Assembly: GCF_000833025.1 (NCBI RefSeq)
Contig: NZ_CP010817.1
Coordinates: forward strand, 2,170,001 to 2,234,000
Direction: 5' to 3'
Length of the DNA: 64,000 nucleotides
Origin: Myroides profundi
GTDB taxonomy: Bacteria > Bacteroidota > Bacteroidia > Flavobacteriales > Flavobacteriaceae
In this document: positions 18,622 to 28,799 of the stretch, piece after piece
How positions within the stretch are numbered: position 1 is the first letter of the stretch
How the letters are laid out: each line of letters begins with the position of its first letter
Position numbers and translations under genes: made by a program
Notes under the pieces: generated by a model
The model's input: only the letters and a program-made list of their open reading frames with translations
Database searches by the model: none
What the model was told of the DNA's origin: nothing

Positions 18622-19533
18622 TTATCTCTTTAATTCTAACTCCTTAACCTCTCCTGTCAGCATATCTAAGGTATGATAAGTATATAATAATACCTTATTA
18701 TCGAAGAGTGCATCTTGTATTCTACCTCTATATTGATATCCTTCTATAGTATTTACTAATTTTCCTGTATTTACTTCTAGAACAAACTCTGCTCCCCAAT
18801 TATTGGTCTCAGTAGAGGATGCTTCTAACATTAGATATTGATTATCTTCTGACAATAACATACTTGATGAATTAATACGTACAGGTGATCCTAATAAAGT
18901 ATTAAAATCAACAGACCAAATCACCTTATATGATAAATCAAGACAATAGACAATACTACTTTCTGTCAACGCAATTAAATGCTGACTATCATTAGTATAC
19001 TCTACCTTACCTATCTTTTCTTTTAGACTAGTTTTTATCTTCTCTGTTTCGCCTGAGGCAAAGTCAAATAGATAAAGTGTATCCTTAAAAGTCTCTGAAG
19101 GAGCAATGAATTGATTCTTTTCTTTATTAAAACTCCCTTGATAAGTACGGATATTTTTAGGCATCTCTGCTATAATCTCTTTGGTAGCTAAATCTAAACA
19201 AAAAGGTTTTTTATTATGAGCAACAATCAGTACTTTATCTGAGTCTAAACTAAACTCTGCATCATATACAAAATAAGTATTCGTAAAAAACACTTGTTCT
19301 TGTGTATCCACACGTAGAATAGCAAAATCTGTTTTAAACGCTCTAGTCGTCTCTGATATCTTATTTATAGCAATGTACTTCCCATCTGGAGAAATAGCAT
19401 TAATACGCCATTCTTTATAATCTGCAAAGCGAATAACTCGCTCTTCTAGAAAGTCATATAACATTAACCCTTCTTCGTTGCGGTCTTTTTGATATTCAAA
19501 TAATCCTCTTTTTGCTATTCTATTTATTTTCAT
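18622..19533 (-). CDS. WD40/propeller-like protein of unknown function
   Basis: Protein of 303 residues without a signal peptide, so probably cytoplasmic. It repeats a pattern typical of beta-propeller blades: ISPDGKYIAINKIS, YDAEFSLDSDKVLIVAHNKK, VEYTNDSQHLIALTESS, LLSEDNQYLMLEAS. It has no catalytic motif and is likely a binding scaffold. A monocistronic gene with its own terminator. Confidence 0.6.
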   Translation of the reverse strand: MKINRIAKRGLFEYQKDRNEEGLMLYDFLEERVIRFADYKEWRINAISPDGKYIAINKISETTRAFKTDFAILRVDTQEQVFFTNTYFVYDAEFSLDSDKVLIVAHNKKPFCLDLATKEIIAEMPKNIRTYQGSFNKEKNQFIAPSETFKDTLYLFDFASGETEKIKTSLKEKIGKVEYTNDSQHLIALTESSIVYCLDLSYKVIWSVDFNTLLGSPVRINSSSMLLSEDNQYLMLEASSTETNNWGAEFVLEVNTGKLVNTIEGYQYRGRIQDALFDNKVLLYTYHTLDMLTGEVKELELKR

Positions 19534-19641
19534 CTATACTTCTCTTATTACTTTGATTCCCTCAAAGCCTTATTGAGCCTGCAAGATAGAAAATTGAGTA
19601 ACAAAATTTAGCCATTTATAAAGAAGATATTCACAGTGATA

Positions 19642-20199
19642 TTACCAAGGCATTTTATCTGTTTTCACCTCGTTAGACAAATCAAAAGAAGCACTGAAAT
19701 AACCTGTACTATCTACTCTCTTTAGATTATAGGTATATTTATTATCTTTAATCGTCACCCACCATACATTCCCTGCTATCGTACTCATCATATCTACTGT
19801 CTCTTGATCTGATGGAAAGAATTGCATATCAGCAAAGCCTGTATTAGTAGCAGTACCTCCATACATCGTGATATCATCTGGTGTTCCATCTTGATGTCTA
19901 TGGTCGTGTTTTAACTTTACTAGTCCATTCTCTAGTGTAAATACCCAAGTACGAGATAAATCTTCCCCTACAAAGAATGAGATTTTCACTTCTTCCTCCT
20001 TACAAGAGATTACCTTCATCAATAACTCTTTATCTTTAAAATCAGCAGGTACATTAGGAGACACGATTTGACCTGCATAAGCCTTGCCACAGTGAGCAGC
20101 GAGAGACGCTAAGAATTTCTTAGGATTATCTATAGTCTTCTGTGCAAAAGAAGTAATAGTCATTAAACAAATGACAAGGGTAAATAAAACACGCTTCAT
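19642..20199 (-). CDS. Secreted conserved protein of unknown function
   Basis: Protein of 185 residues with a signal peptide (1-19, ending TSFAQ). The mature part has conserved-looking stretches: LAAHCGKAYAGQIVS, ISFFVGEDLSRTWVF, KLKHDHRHQDGTPDDITMYG and NVWWVTI. The HDHRH cluster could bind metal, which is inference. I recall similar hypothetical secreted proteins in other Flavobacteriia but no function. Confidence 0.65.
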   Translation of the reverse strand: MKRVLFTLVICLMTITSFAQKTIDNPKKFLASLAAHCGKAYAGQIVSPNVPADFKDKELLMKVISCKEEEVKISFFVGEDLSRTWVFTLENGLVKLKHDHRHQDGTPDDITMYGGTATNTGFADMQFFPSDQETVDMMSTIAGNVWWVTIKDNKYTYNLKRVDSTGYFSASFDLSNEVKTDKMPW

Positions 20200-20269
20200 A
20201 AATATAAAATTAATTAGTTGGCTTCAAACATAGACATTTTAAATTCAATTTACTATCAAGCATATAAAA

Positions 20270-20303
20270 AACAAGGCTACTTAGTATACTAAATAGCCTT
20301 GTT
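20270..20303 (-). terminator. Terminator of the small ferredoxin gene
   Basis: 10-bp outer stem (20270-20279 with 20294-20303) enclosing a second self-complementary segment TTAGTATACTAA. It is downstream of the ferredoxin gene on the minus strand. Confidence 0.75.
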
Positions 20304-20365
20304 CTTGTTTGGATCAGACACGATTTATATTACGGTAATAAAATAAATAGCAATAGTGTCTAGAT

Positions 20366-20629
20366 CTAAGCGATTATATATTCTTGAAAGATCTTCTTTG
20401 CTTTCTTTGCTCCTACTTCTTTCTTGTACTTGTCATGAGAAGAGATATACACCACAGGAGCACTCTTACACATCCCTTGGCATTTCATCTTACACACAGA
20501 GTAATCGTTAGAAAGCCCACTCTCTTCTAATAAAGCTTTAAAACAACTTTTAGTCTCTTCATTATATCTACAGCATTTTTTTCCGTCACAAACGAAGATA
20601 GTTCTCTCACCTTTCTTAACTTTACTCAT
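20366..20629 (-). CDS. Thioredoxin-like [2Fe-2S] ferredoxin
   Basis: Protein of 87 residues. Cysteines lie in CDGKKCCRYN, then SCF, then CKMKCQGMCKSAPVV; spacing and the SAPVV segment match the thioredoxin-like [2Fe-2S] ferredoxin family (as in the NuoE C-terminus). It is a small cytoplasmic electron carrier; the partner is unknown and no redox operon is adjacent. A TATATTTG box lies upstream at 20654-20647 on the minus strand. Confidence 0.82.
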   Translation of the reverse strand: MSKVKKGERTIFVCDGKKCCRYNEETKSCFKALLEESGLSNDYSVCKMKCQGMCKSAPVVYISSHDKYKKEVGAKKAKKIFQEYIIA

Positions 20630-20703
20630 AGTTTTAGAATTTGATACAAATATATTTATTTTTATCTATTCTAAATTAATCAAATGAAATTTAGCACACT
20701 TTT

Positions 20704-21774
20704 ATGAAATTAAGATATTGGTTGATATTATTTGTTTGTTCTATTCTTACTTTTAATATTATTACACGTTTTCCTGATGCTATTGAAGCCTTTTATACAA
20801 ATGGTTTTTATTTCTATTTATGTAAAGTTTTCAATACGATTACGAGTCTATTCCCTTTTTCTGTAGGAGATGTATTGTATATGATTATAGGGTTATTTCT
20901 TATCTATAAGTTTTACCAAGTTTTTAAGACACAGAATGGATGGAAGAAAATCACAATGACTTGTACGGCATTAACTTTTAAATGTGTTGTGATCTTCTAT
21001 ATTCTATTTAATATCGGCTGGGGATTAAACAACTTTAGGCCAACTCTAGAAAGCCAATTAGGAATAGAACGTGGCTATGATCAAGAGAAGTTATTAAATC
21101 TAACAACCAAATTAATACAAAGAGCTAATCTATTACAACTAGTTATTACAAATGACAGTACGATAGCTGTAAAGTTAAAACAAGACATCAATACAATATT
21201 AGTTGATTCAAAAAAAGGAATTGAACAAATAACCTTCTTGCATCAAATAGATAATACCAACTCATTAGCAATCAAAGAGTCTTTATTTAGCCTTCCTTTG
21301 ACTTATATGGGGTTCTCTGGATATATCAATCCTTTTACACTAGAAGCGCAGGTAAACAATAAAATACCTACCCTTACCATGATTGTCACAGCATCTCATG
21401 AAATGTCTCATCAGTTAGGGTTTGCAAAAGAAAGTGACGCTAACTTTATAGGCTTTATGGCGGCATATAATCAAAAAGATACTGCTTATCAATATGCAGC
21501 TATTATCTATGCCCTTAGATACTGTGTGTCCAATATCAATGACAAAGAATCTGTAGAAGTTAAAGCTTTATTTGAAACAATACATCCTGGAGTGAAAGAT
21601 AACCTAAACGAGAATATTATATTCTGGAGTGACTATAAGAATATCACAGATTCTTTCTTCAAGGTATTTTACAATGGTTTCTTAAAACTTAATAATCAAA
21701 AAGAAGGCCTACAATCTTATAATAAGTTTGTAGACCTTCTGATAAATTATGATTTAAAAAATCCTATTCTATAA
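20704..21774 (+). CDS. DUF3810 membrane protein with a metallopeptidase-like motif
   Basis: Protein of 356 residues with three hydrophobic segments in the first 110 residues and a soluble C-terminal part. It carries HEMSHQLGFAKESDANFIGF, a HExxH motif followed by a downstream acidic ES-A-N segment, as in zincin peptidases; this is the hallmark of the DUF3810 family. Peptidase activity is inferred from the motif. It ends 4 bp from the convergent ndh stop. Confidence 0.82.
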   Translation: MKLRYWLILFVCSILTFNIITRFPDAIEAFYTNGFYFYLCKVFNTITSLFPFSVGDVLYMIIGLFLIYKFYQVFKTQNGWKKITMTCTALTFKCVVIFYILFNIGWGLNNFRPTLESQLGIERGYDQEKLLNLTTKLIQRANLLQLVITNDSTIAVKLKQDINTILVDSKKGIEQITFLHQIDNTNSLAIKESLFSLPLTYMGFSGYINPFTLEAQVNNKIPTLTMIVTASHEMSHQLGFAKESDANFIGFMAAYNQKDTAYQYAAIIYALRYCVSNINDKESVEVKALFETIHPGVKDNLNENIIFWSDYKNITDSFFKVFYNGFLKLNNQKEGLQSYNKFVDLLINYDLKNPIL

Positions 21775-21778
21775 GATT

Positions 21779-23068
21779 TTATTCTCTTTCATCCACTTTG
21801 TTTTTGAATGGACGAATGATTAAACGAGCTTGTCTGTCAAACATCATATAGTTATACATCCAGTTCCAGAATACAACTAATTTGTTTCTAAATCCGATTA
21901 GAGACATCAAGTGAACAAACATCCATACAAACCACGCAAAGAAACCGCTAAACTGGAACTTAGGTAAGTCCACTACTGCTTTATTACGTCCGATAGTTGC
22001 CATAGATCCTTTATCATTATAAACGAATGATTTTAAAGGTTGTCCATCTCTTAATCTAATCAAGTTATTCGCTAATAATTCTCCTTGCTGTATAGCAGGC
22101 TGGGCCATCATAGGGTGTCCCATAGGAGTTTTATCTGTCATCATAGTAGCGACATCACCAATAGCAAAGATATCTGTAAAGCCTTCTACTTGATTGTATT
22201 CGTTTACTTTGATTCTATTTCCTCTTTGAATAACAGTTGCATCAAAACCATCTACAGTAGCTCCCATTACTCCTGCTGTCCAAATCACAGTTTCTGCTGT
22301 GAACTCTTTACCTGATTTTGTATATACTTTTTTATCTTTATAATCTGTTACTATTTCACCTAAGTATACTTTCACACCTAGGTTCTCTAAGAACTCTTGA
22401 GCTTTAGTAGATGATTTCTCACTCATTGCATCAAGAACCTTATTAGCTCCTTGAATTACGTTGATCTCCATCTTATTAAAGTCTAAGTCTGGGTAATCCT
22501 TAGGCAATACATGCTTCTTCATTTCTGCTAAAGCACCAGCAAGTTCAACTCCAGTAGGTCCTGCACCAACGATCACAAAGTTCATTAATGCCTTTTGTTC
22601 TTGATCATCTGTAGTCTGTAAAGCTTCTTCAAAGTTCTCTAATACTAAACTACGGATATCTAATGACTCAGGGATAGTCTTCATGGCCATACTATTCTTA
22701 GTAATATTTTCATTACCAAAGAAATTAGTTTTAGATCCTGTAGCAATTACAACATAATCATAAAAAATCGTACCAATATCAGCAACTACCTTTTTATTTT
22801 CTGTATCTATACGTTGTACATTAGCTAATCTGAAATATATCTCTTCGTAATTTTGTACAACTTTACGAATAGGATATGCAATAGATCCTGACTCCAATCC
22901 TCCCGTTGCTACTTGATACAACAGTGGTTGAAACGTATGATAATTATGCTTATCTAAAAGCACAACTTGAAAATTTTTGTTCTTTAGTTTTTTAGCAAGT
23001 GCTAAACCCCCAAAACCTCCACCAATAATAACAACACGTGGGCGTTTTGAAGTAGGAATATTCATCAT
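21779..23068 (-). CDS. ndh: Type II NADH:quinone dehydrogenase (NDH-2)
   Basis: Protein of 429 residues from ATG 23068. It has an N-terminal FAD Rossmann motif (VVIIGGGFGGLALAKKL), the NAD-binding motif FVIVGAGPTGVELAGALAEM, the FAD-contact region FTDIFAIGDVATM, and a hydrophobic C-terminal segment (about 365-390) that anchors it to the inner face of the membrane. It oxidises NADH and reduces menaquinone without pumping protons. On the minus strand TAAATTTG at 23097-23090 is a candidate -7 box. A TTG at 23092 would add eight residues but is unlikely. Confidence 0.92.
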   Translation of the reverse strand: MMNIPTSKRPRVVIIGGGFGGLALAKKLKNKNFQVVLLDKHNYHTFQPLLYQVATGGLESGSIAYPIRKVVQNYEEIYFRLANVQRIDTENKKVVADIGTIFYDYVVIATGSKTNFFGNENITKNSMAMKTIPESLDIRSLVLENFEEALQTTDDQEQKALMNFVIVGAGPTGVELAGALAEMKKHVLPKDYPDLDFNKMEINVIQGANKVLDAMSEKSSTKAQEFLENLGVKVYLGEIVTDYKDKKVYTKSGKEFTAETVIWTAGVMGATVDGFDATVIQRGNRIKVNEYNQVEGFTDIFAIGDVATMMTDKTPMGHPMMAQPAIQQGELLANNLIRLRDGQPLKSFVYNDKGSMATIGRNKAVVDLPKFQFSGFFAWFVWMFVHLMSLIGFRNKLVVFWNWMYNYMMFDRQARLIIRPFKNKVDERE

Positions 23069-23338
23069 AATCACTCGATTTTTACAATGCAAATTTACAA
23101 TAATTAATTCGCATTGATAAAAATTTCAGTTTTCTAAAATCCCCCTAATCCACGTTATATTTTAAGACAATAGGAAATTTAAAGCCCTATTTTTATTGAT
23201 TTGACAATATGAGTTACTCTAATTATAGAACTTTTACTTCTAATGCTAAAAAACTAATAATTACATTATTTTAATAATTTTCATAAGTTTTTGACAAAGA
23301 CTTGAACTTTATAATTTTACCTAGTATACACTTATAAA

Positions 23339-23371
23339 AAAAGGCAAGCTGCTATTCACAACTTGCCTTTT
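23339..23371 (-). terminator. Terminator of the LysM-DUF3820 operon
   Basis: 10-bp stem (23339-23348 with 23362-23371) with an A-run that becomes a U-tract on the minus strand. It is 20 bp past the stop at 23392. Confidence 0.85.
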
Positions 23372-23391
23372 CTCTATTTAATAATCAATGA

Positions 23392-23616
23392 TTATTTAAA
23401 GTTATTTCTAATATTTCGTATTAAAGGTTCTAATCCATTTAATTTTAATTCATAGATTAAACCTAATTGTTCTCCTAGTTTACCCTTTGGGAAGCCTTTA
23501 TTATGATACCAAACGATATAGTGCTCTGGTAAATCAATCAAGTATCTTCCCTCATATTTACCATAAGGCATTTTAGTATGAGCGAGTTCTACTAAGTATT
23601 TTTCATTATCTATCAT
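23392..23616 (-). CDS. DUF3820 family small protein
   Basis: Protein of 74 residues. MPYGKYEGRYLIDLPEHYIV, GFPKGKLGEQLGLIYELKLN and LEPLIRN match the DUF3820 (PF12843) pattern, a compact nucleic-acid-associated-looking domain of unknown role. Its ATG overlaps the stop of the LysM gene by one base, so it is in the same operon. Confidence 0.82.
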   Translation of the reverse strand: MIDNEKYLVELAHTKMPYGKYEGRYLIDLPEHYIVWYHNKGFPKGKLGEQLGLIYELKLNGLEPLIRNIRNNFK

Positions 23617-25679
23617 TAGTTAAGCACCTTTACATTTAAGTCTGTATCATACTGTAGTAAGTATACTCCACTATTTCTAAGTGTTCCTTCTGGATTACGG
23701 CTATAGCTAAATCTGTTCTCTATTTCTTGAGATTTCTTATTAGTAGTCTGCATAAATCCATCTTTTTGGAACATTCTAAAAATCACATCTAATGTCACGT
23801 CAAATCCTCTTGTTGCAAAGCGGTTAGGATAGACATTATATCTATTTTTATATTCTTGACCAAATAATGATTCAGATCGAGACTCTTGAGAATCTCTTGT
23901 CACTGAAGGGAAAGTATATTTTAAATCAACCAAGGTCTCTATTCTAATCTCACTGTAATCAAATACATCTGACTTGTCAAAAGAAGCAATCTGAATATCA
24001 TAATCCTTTGTTCTATTCTTTAACTTATCAGTGAATAACAATGCTGATGCTATACTATTAGAATCTAGTACAAAGACATTTTTCTTGTCTTTTACTAACG
24101 TTTTATCTATCTCTCCGATTTGACTAGTACTAATCATTTTTATCTCCGGAAAGTACTGATTCATAAACTGCTTTGTTGATTGTTTCTTATCATCTACAAT
24201 CACGGTAATCTTAGCACCTGATTTCTTAAAGTACTCTAATAACTGATTCTTAAGTACATTGCTATAAGGCATAGTCTGTACAAGTCTATTAGACGCAGTA
24301 GCTTTCTCATTTGACAATGGAGATACTAATATTACTTTGTCATTAGGCAATGCTTTTACAGCAGCATCTACATTACTCTGATAAAATGGCCCAATAATAA
24401 CATCTGTATTACTAAAGTCTTTAGAGTTAAATAAACTCTTCACACCACTACTATTCTTGCTTTCACTAGAATCATAGACATTTACTGTTAAAGGTAGATT
24501 AAGACTCTCTGCATACTCCACAGCCATCTTAGCTCCTGAATAGAAATCCAAAGTCATATTCAAGAATCCATCAGAACTCAACTTAGCATCTACATTATCT
24601 CCTAACTTATCAATATTAAAAGGCAACAATAACGCTAACTCCTTATGATCTAATCGACTAATAGAATTACTCAAATCAACATAACCTCCTGTTGTATCAG
24701 GTGTTAAGTATCCTTCATTTTCTTCTTTAGGTATATTTTCTTCTACAACAATATCTAGACCTTCTTTATAAGGTAATATTAACTCCATACCACTCTTTAA
24801 TCCTTGTTGAAGATCTGGGTTAAGTTTAATAATCTCCTTAATAGGCACATCATATTTACGGCTAATACTATACAGCGTTTGTTGTGGCTCTACTACTAAG
24901 CGAACAAACTTTGTCTCAGCAGTTTTAGGAGTTTCTGGAGTTACCTCTACCACTTTAGCCTTTGCTTGAAAGCCATAAGCTGGTACTTTTATCGTTTGCC
25001 CACTTTTAAGACCATCTTTTAGCTCTGGATTCAGTTCTAGTAGTCTCTGTACAGAAGTATTGTACGTTACAGCTAGACTATAAAGTGTTGCTTTAGGTTC
25101 TACATCTATATTTCTATAATAGATATTATTAATATCTTTAATAGTATCTGCTGTAGACGATGGCAATGTAGCTGGTATCTTCTTTGGTTTTTCTTGCTCA
25201 TACTTAGTCACATCCATAGAAGATGATTTCTTAGCATTGGGAGCAACAATAATTTCACTATCAGCTAGTAAACCTGTTTCTTTTAAAGAAGGATTCCATG
25301 CGTGTAGATCATTGATAGACACATTATATTTTTTGCTAATACTATACATTGTTTCCTTAGGTTGCACAGTATGCGTTCCTTTAGAAGCAGAAGTATTCTT
25401 TGTCTTCTCATCGTTTTTTAATAGAGGATTAGATCCTTTATTTTTTTCTTTAGTTATAAAATCCTTTGTAGGAATTAATAAAAAACTATTCTCATTAATC
25501 CCATTCTTTGCATCAGGATTATACTTTAGTATTTCACTTACAGGTATATCATAATCTCTAGAGATCTTACTTACAGTATCCCCTTTATTCACTCTATACT
25601 GAATAAATGAGCCCGACTGAGCTAGAACAGACGATGTAAAAACAAATGCCGTTAAGGCTATAAATATCTTCTTTTTCAT
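23616..25679 (-). CDS. Secreted four-LysM protein with a periplasmic-binding-protein-like domain
   Basis: Protein of 687 residues from ATG 25679. It has a signal peptide (about 1-19), then four LysM modules with the recurring G-D-T/E-T-x-x-x-I-S-x-x-Y core (KGDTVSKISRDYDIP, PKETMYSISKKYNVS, PKATLYSLAVTYNTS, PQQTLYSISRKYDVP) that bind peptidoglycan. The C-terminal ~350 residues (from LALLLPFNIDKLGD) resemble a type-1 periplasmic binding fold (VIIGPFYQSNVDAAVKALPN). It is probably a cell-wall-bound protein of the periplasm; its ligand is unknown. It lies downstream of guaA on the same strand, but a terminator intervenes. Confidence 0.85.
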   Translation of the reverse strand: MKKKIFIALTAFVFTSSVLAQSGSFIQYRVNKGDTVSKISRDYDIPVSEILKYNPDAKNGINENSFLLIPTKDFITKEKNKGSNPLLKNDEKTKNTSASKGTHTVQPKETMYSISKKYNVSINDLHAWNPSLKETGLLADSEIIVAPNAKKSSSMDVTKYEQEKPKKIPATLPSSTADTIKDINNIYYRNIDVEPKATLYSLAVTYNTSVQRLLELNPELKDGLKSGQTIKVPAYGFQAKAKVVEVTPETPKTAETKFVRLVVEPQQTLYSISRKYDVPIKEIIKLNPDLQQGLKSGMELILPYKEGLDIVVEENIPKEENEGYLTPDTTGGYVDLSNSISRLDHKELALLLPFNIDKLGDNVDAKLSSDGFLNMTLDFYSGAKMAVEYAESLNLPLTVNVYDSSESKNSSGVKSLFNSKDFSNTDVIIGPFYQSNVDAAVKALPNDKVILVSPLSNEKATASNRLVQTMPYSNVLKNQLLEYFKKSGAKITVIVDDKKQSTKQFMNQYFPEIKMISTSQIGEIDKTLVKDKKNVFVLDSNSIASALLFTDKLKNRTKDYDIQIASFDKSDVFDYSEIRIETLVDLKYTFPSVTRDSQESRSESLFGQEYKNRYNVYPNRFATRGFDVTLDVIFRMFQKDGFMQTTNKKSQEIENRFSYSRNPEGTLRNSGVYLLQYDTDLNVKVLN

Positions 25680-25703
25680 TAGCAATACAATTTATAAAAA
25701 ACG

Positions 25704-25735
25704 ATAAGTCGCTATAACAAAGTTACAGCGACTTA
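25704..25735 (-). terminator. Terminator of guaA
   Basis: 15-bp stem with one mismatch (25704-25718 with 25721-25735) just after the guaA stop codon and before the LysM gene. The U-tract is weak. Confidence 0.7.
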
Positions 25736-25749
25736 TTGAATTATTTAAA

Positions 25750-27276
25750 TTATTCCCACTCAATTGTTGCAGGCGGTTTTGAACTAATATCGTAAACCAC
25801 TCTGTTTACACCTTTTACGCGGTTAATTATTTTATTAGAAATCTCCATTAAGAACTCATAAGGTAAGTGTACCCAGTCTGCAGTCATACCATCTGTAGAA
25901 GCAACTGCTCTTAGTGCAACCACTTTTTCGTAAGTACGCTCATCCCCCATTACACCAACACTGTTTACTGGTAGAAGGATTGCTCCTGCTTGCCATACTG
26001 AGTTATAAAGACCATGTTCTCTAAGTCCTTCTATAAAGATAGCATCTACTTCTTGTAATAATCTTACTTTTTCTTGAGTGATATCTCCTAAGATTCTAAT
26101 AGCAAGACCTGGTCCTGGGAAAGGGTGTCTTCCTAATAACTCAGGATCTATTCCTAAAGAAGCTCCTACTCTACGTACCTCATCTTTAAATAACATACGT
26201 AAAGGCTCTACTACTTTTAATTTCATAAAGTCAGGTAATCCTCCTACGTTATGGTGTGATTTAATAGTAGCTGATGGCCCTTTTACAGAGATAGACTCGA
26301 TTACGTCAGGATATATAGTACCTTGACCTAAAAAAGTAGCATCTTCGATTAATTTAGATTCATCATCAAATACATCGATAAAAGACTTACCGATAGCTTT
26401 ACGTTTTTGCTCTGGATCTTCTAAACCTGCAAGAGCTTCCATAAAACGATCTGTAGCATCTACTCCTTTTACGTTTAGTCCCATTCCATTGTATTGGTTT
26501 AATACATTTTGGAACTCGTTTTTACGTAATAATCCATTATTTACAAAGATACAGTGTAAGTTCTCTCCAATTGCTTTGTGTAATAACACAGCAGCTACCG
26601 TAGAATCTACTCCTCCAGATAAAGCTAAAACAACTTTCTCTGATCCGATCTTATTTCTTAAATCTGTTATTGTCTCTTCAACAAAAGCATTTGGAGTAAA
26701 ATCTTGACTAACACCAGCGATATCAACTAAGAAGTTTTTCAACAGTTGTGCTCCATCTGTAGAATGGTAAACCTCTGGGTGAAATTGAATAGCATAAGTT
26801 TGTTCTCCTTCTACTTTATAAGCAGCATTCTTTACGTCTTTAGTACTAGCTAACAATACTCCATTAGTAGGTAATTGTTTAATAGTATCACTGTGACTCA
26901 TCCAAACTTGACTATTATGAGGAATATCCTTAAAGAAATCATCCTCTGCTATAAAGTCTAAATTTGCTCTACCATACTCACGTGTATCAGATGGTGCTAC
27001 TTCTCCTCCAAAGAAATGAGCTAAGTACTGAGCACCGTAGCATACTGCTAATAGAGGCATTTTTCCTTTGATATTCGACAAATCTGGGTGTAACGCTTCT
27101 TCTGAGCGAACTGAATAAGGACTACCTGATAAAATAACAGCTTTATATTCTGTCAAATCCTTAGGCATATCATTATAAGGTAAGATTTCGCAGAATATAT
27201 TTAACTCGCGAACCCTTCTCGCAATCAACTGTGTGTATTGCGATCCAAAATCTAAAATAAGTACATTGTGTTGCAT
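25750..27276 (-). CDS. guaA: GMP synthase (glutamine-hydrolysing)
   Basis: Protein of 508 residues. The N-terminal class I amidotransferase has the catalytic Cys in [17 protein letters not shown] and the His/Glu in [10 protein letters not shown]. The middle has the ATP-pyrophosphatase loop [13 protein letters not shown]. The C-terminal dimerisation part has [13 protein letters not shown] and ends [10 protein letters not shown]. It makes GMP from XMP, ATP and glutamine in the cytoplasm. ATG 27276 is the right start (the frame extends two codons to a TTG). The promoter ends 3 bases before this ATG. Confidence 0.97.
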   Translation of the reverse strand: MQHNVLILDFGSQYTQLIARRVRELNIFCEILPYNDMPKDLTEYKAVILSGSPYSVRSEEALHPDLSNIKGKMPLLAVCYGAQYLAHFFGGEVAPSDTREYGRANLDFIAEDDFFKDIPHNSQVWMSHSDTIKQLPTNGVLLASTKDVKNAAYKVEGEQTYAIQFHPEVYHSTDGAQLLKNFLVDIAGVSQDFTPNAFVEETITDLRNKIGSEKVVLALSGGVDSTVAAVLLHKAIGENLHCIFVNNGLLRKNEFQNVLNQYNGMGLNVKGVDATDRFMEALAGLEDPEQKRKAIGKSFIDVFDDESKLIEDATFLGQGTIYPDVIESISVKGPSATIKSHHNVGGLPDFMKLKVVEPLRMLFKDEVRRVGASLGIDPELLGRHPFPGPGLAIRILGDITQEKVRLLQEVDAIFIEGLREHGLYNSVWQAGAILLPVNSVGVMGDERTYEKVVALRAVASTDGMTADWVHLPYEFLMEISNKIINRVKGVNRVVYDISSKPPATIEWE

Positions 27277-27279
27277 GCG

Positions 27280-27308
27280 CAAAAATAGTTATAATCTACG
27301 TATCTCAA
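27280..27308 (-). promoter_or_regulatory. guaA promoter, probably giving a leaderless mRNA
   Basis: On the minus strand TTG (27308-27306), 18 bp, then TATTTTTG (27287-27280), matching the Bacteroidota consensus TTG-N19-TAnnTTTG. Only three bases separate it from the guaA ATG at 27276, so the predicted transcript start falls at or beside the start codon. Confidence 0.6.
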
Positions 27309-27464
27309 AAAAGTTTTTAGAATTTCTTTCTACTTCTTATTTATGACCACTCCCGAACGCAGTAACCGCTACAAAACAAACAACTTAAGAATAAAAAACA
27401 TCATTTAGATAAGAATAAAAACAAGTTTTTTAGGTTACTACATCCTAGTTTATTTATATTTGCG

Positions 27465-27472
27465 AACGAAGG
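27465..27472 (+). promoter_or_regulatory. Candidate -7 box of gltS
   Basis: TATATTTG followed by CG, 48 bp before the gltS ATG. No good TTG is found at the expected upstream distance, so this is a partial match only. Confidence 0.4.
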
Positions 27473-27520
27473 TCTACCTTTTAGATCATTATTTTTTCAC
27501 CTTAAATAGAACAAACTTAT

Positions 27521-28729
27521 ATGGATTTTGGAATTTATGAAACGTTAATGCTTGCCTGCTTCGTGTTATTATTAGGACACTTCGTAGTTCAAAAAGTAAA
27601 CTTTTTTCAAAAATTTAATATCCCCGAACCTGTTGTAGGTGGTTTTATTGTTGCTATATTTTCTTGGATTGCCTATTCCGTTACTGGCAAAGAATTTACA
27701 ATTGACGAAAATATCCAACAAGGAATGATGTTTATCTTCTTTTCCTCTATCGGTCTTAATGCTGATTTTAGAACACTTATTAAAGGTGGAAAAGGATTAA
27801 TCATATTCCTAGTTATAGCAGCAGTATTTATTATCTGTCAGAACTTCTTAGGAGTGACCTTAGCTTACTTATTAGAACTAGACCCTCGATTTGGATTAAT
27901 CGCTGGATCTATTACATTAACTGGTGGACATGGAACAGCAGGTGGATGGGCAGATACCTTTATGGCTAGTGCAAACCCACTTATAGGAGCTAAAGATATC
28001 GGTATGGCATGTGCTACTTTTGGACTAATCTTAGGGGGTACAATTGGTGGGCCATTAGCATACAAATTATTGCGTAAAAACAACTTTAAAGAACTATCTC
28101 CTGAACAAATACAACAGAACGATGAGACTCATGAAATCTCTGTTCCTTCTGTAGTAACAGATAAGAAAGTAAACTATAAAAGTATTATGCTTACAATTAC
28201 TTTTCTTTCAATCTGTTTAGTTGTAGGACAATATCTAGCTGAGTGGAATACCCAATACGCTTTTAAACTACCTACATTTGTATGGTGTTTATTCATCGGA
28301 GTCGTAATTAGAAATGTATTACCTCACCTTTTTAAAGTAAAAATGCATGACGAATCAATAGAAATTTTAGGAAATGCTGGACTATCTATTTTCTTAGCTT
28401 GTGCCTTAATGTCTTTAAAGATATGGACCGTAACAGACTTAGCATTACCTATCCTACTAATTCTATTAATACAAGTTACGATGATGTTATTCTTTGCTTA
28501 CTTTATTACTTATAGAGCCATGGGCAAAGATTATGACGCTATCGTTCTAAGTGCTGGACACTGTGGATTTGGTTTAGGAGCTACCGCAACAGCTGTGGCT
28601 AATATTCAAGCTGTGACAAGTCGCTTTGGACCATCACCTAAAGCATTCCTAATTATCCCTATGGTAGGAGCATTCTTTATTGATATTCTAAATGCATTAA
28701 TCTTAAATGTGTTTATTACATTTTTATAG
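27521..28729 (+). CDS. gltS: Sodium/glutamate symporter
   Basis: Protein of 402 residues with about ten transmembrane helices. The sequence has two inverted halves with signature loops: GSITLTGGHGTAGGWADTF and, in the second half, LSAGHCGFGLGATATAVANI. The first half also has IPEPVVGGFIVAI. These are the GltS family motifs. It imports glutamate with sodium across the inner membrane. It is monocistronic with a strong terminator. Confidence 0.93.
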   Translation: MDFGIYETLMLACFVLLLGHFVVQKVNFFQKFNIPEPVVGGFIVAIFSWIAYSVTGKEFTIDENIQQGMMFIFFSSIGLNADFRTLIKGGKGLIIFLVIAAVFIICQNFLGVTLAYLLELDPRFGLIAGSITLTGGHGTAGGWADTFMASANPLIGAKDIGMACATFGLILGGTIGGPLAYKLLRKNNFKELSPEQIQQNDETHEISVPSVVTDKKVNYKSIMLTITFLSICLVVGQYLAEWNTQYAFKLPTFVWCLFIGVVIRNVLPHLFKVKMHDESIEILGNAGLSIFLACALMSLKIWTVTDLALPILLILLIQVTMMLFFAYFITYRAMGKDYDAIVLSAGHCGFGLGATATAVANIQAVTSRFGPSPKAFLIIPMVGAFFIDILNALILNVFITFL

Positions 28730-28754
28730 AAAACGAGATATAGAATTACACATA

Positions 28755-28793
28755 AAAAAATGCTACTTAAACTAGATTTAAGTAGCATTTTTT
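28755..28793 (+). terminator. Terminator of gltS
   Basis: 11-bp GC-containing stem (28761-28771 with 28777-28787) extended by A/T pairing and followed by a U-run, 26 bp past the gltS stop. Confidence 0.88.
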
Positions 28794-28799
28794 ATTGGT

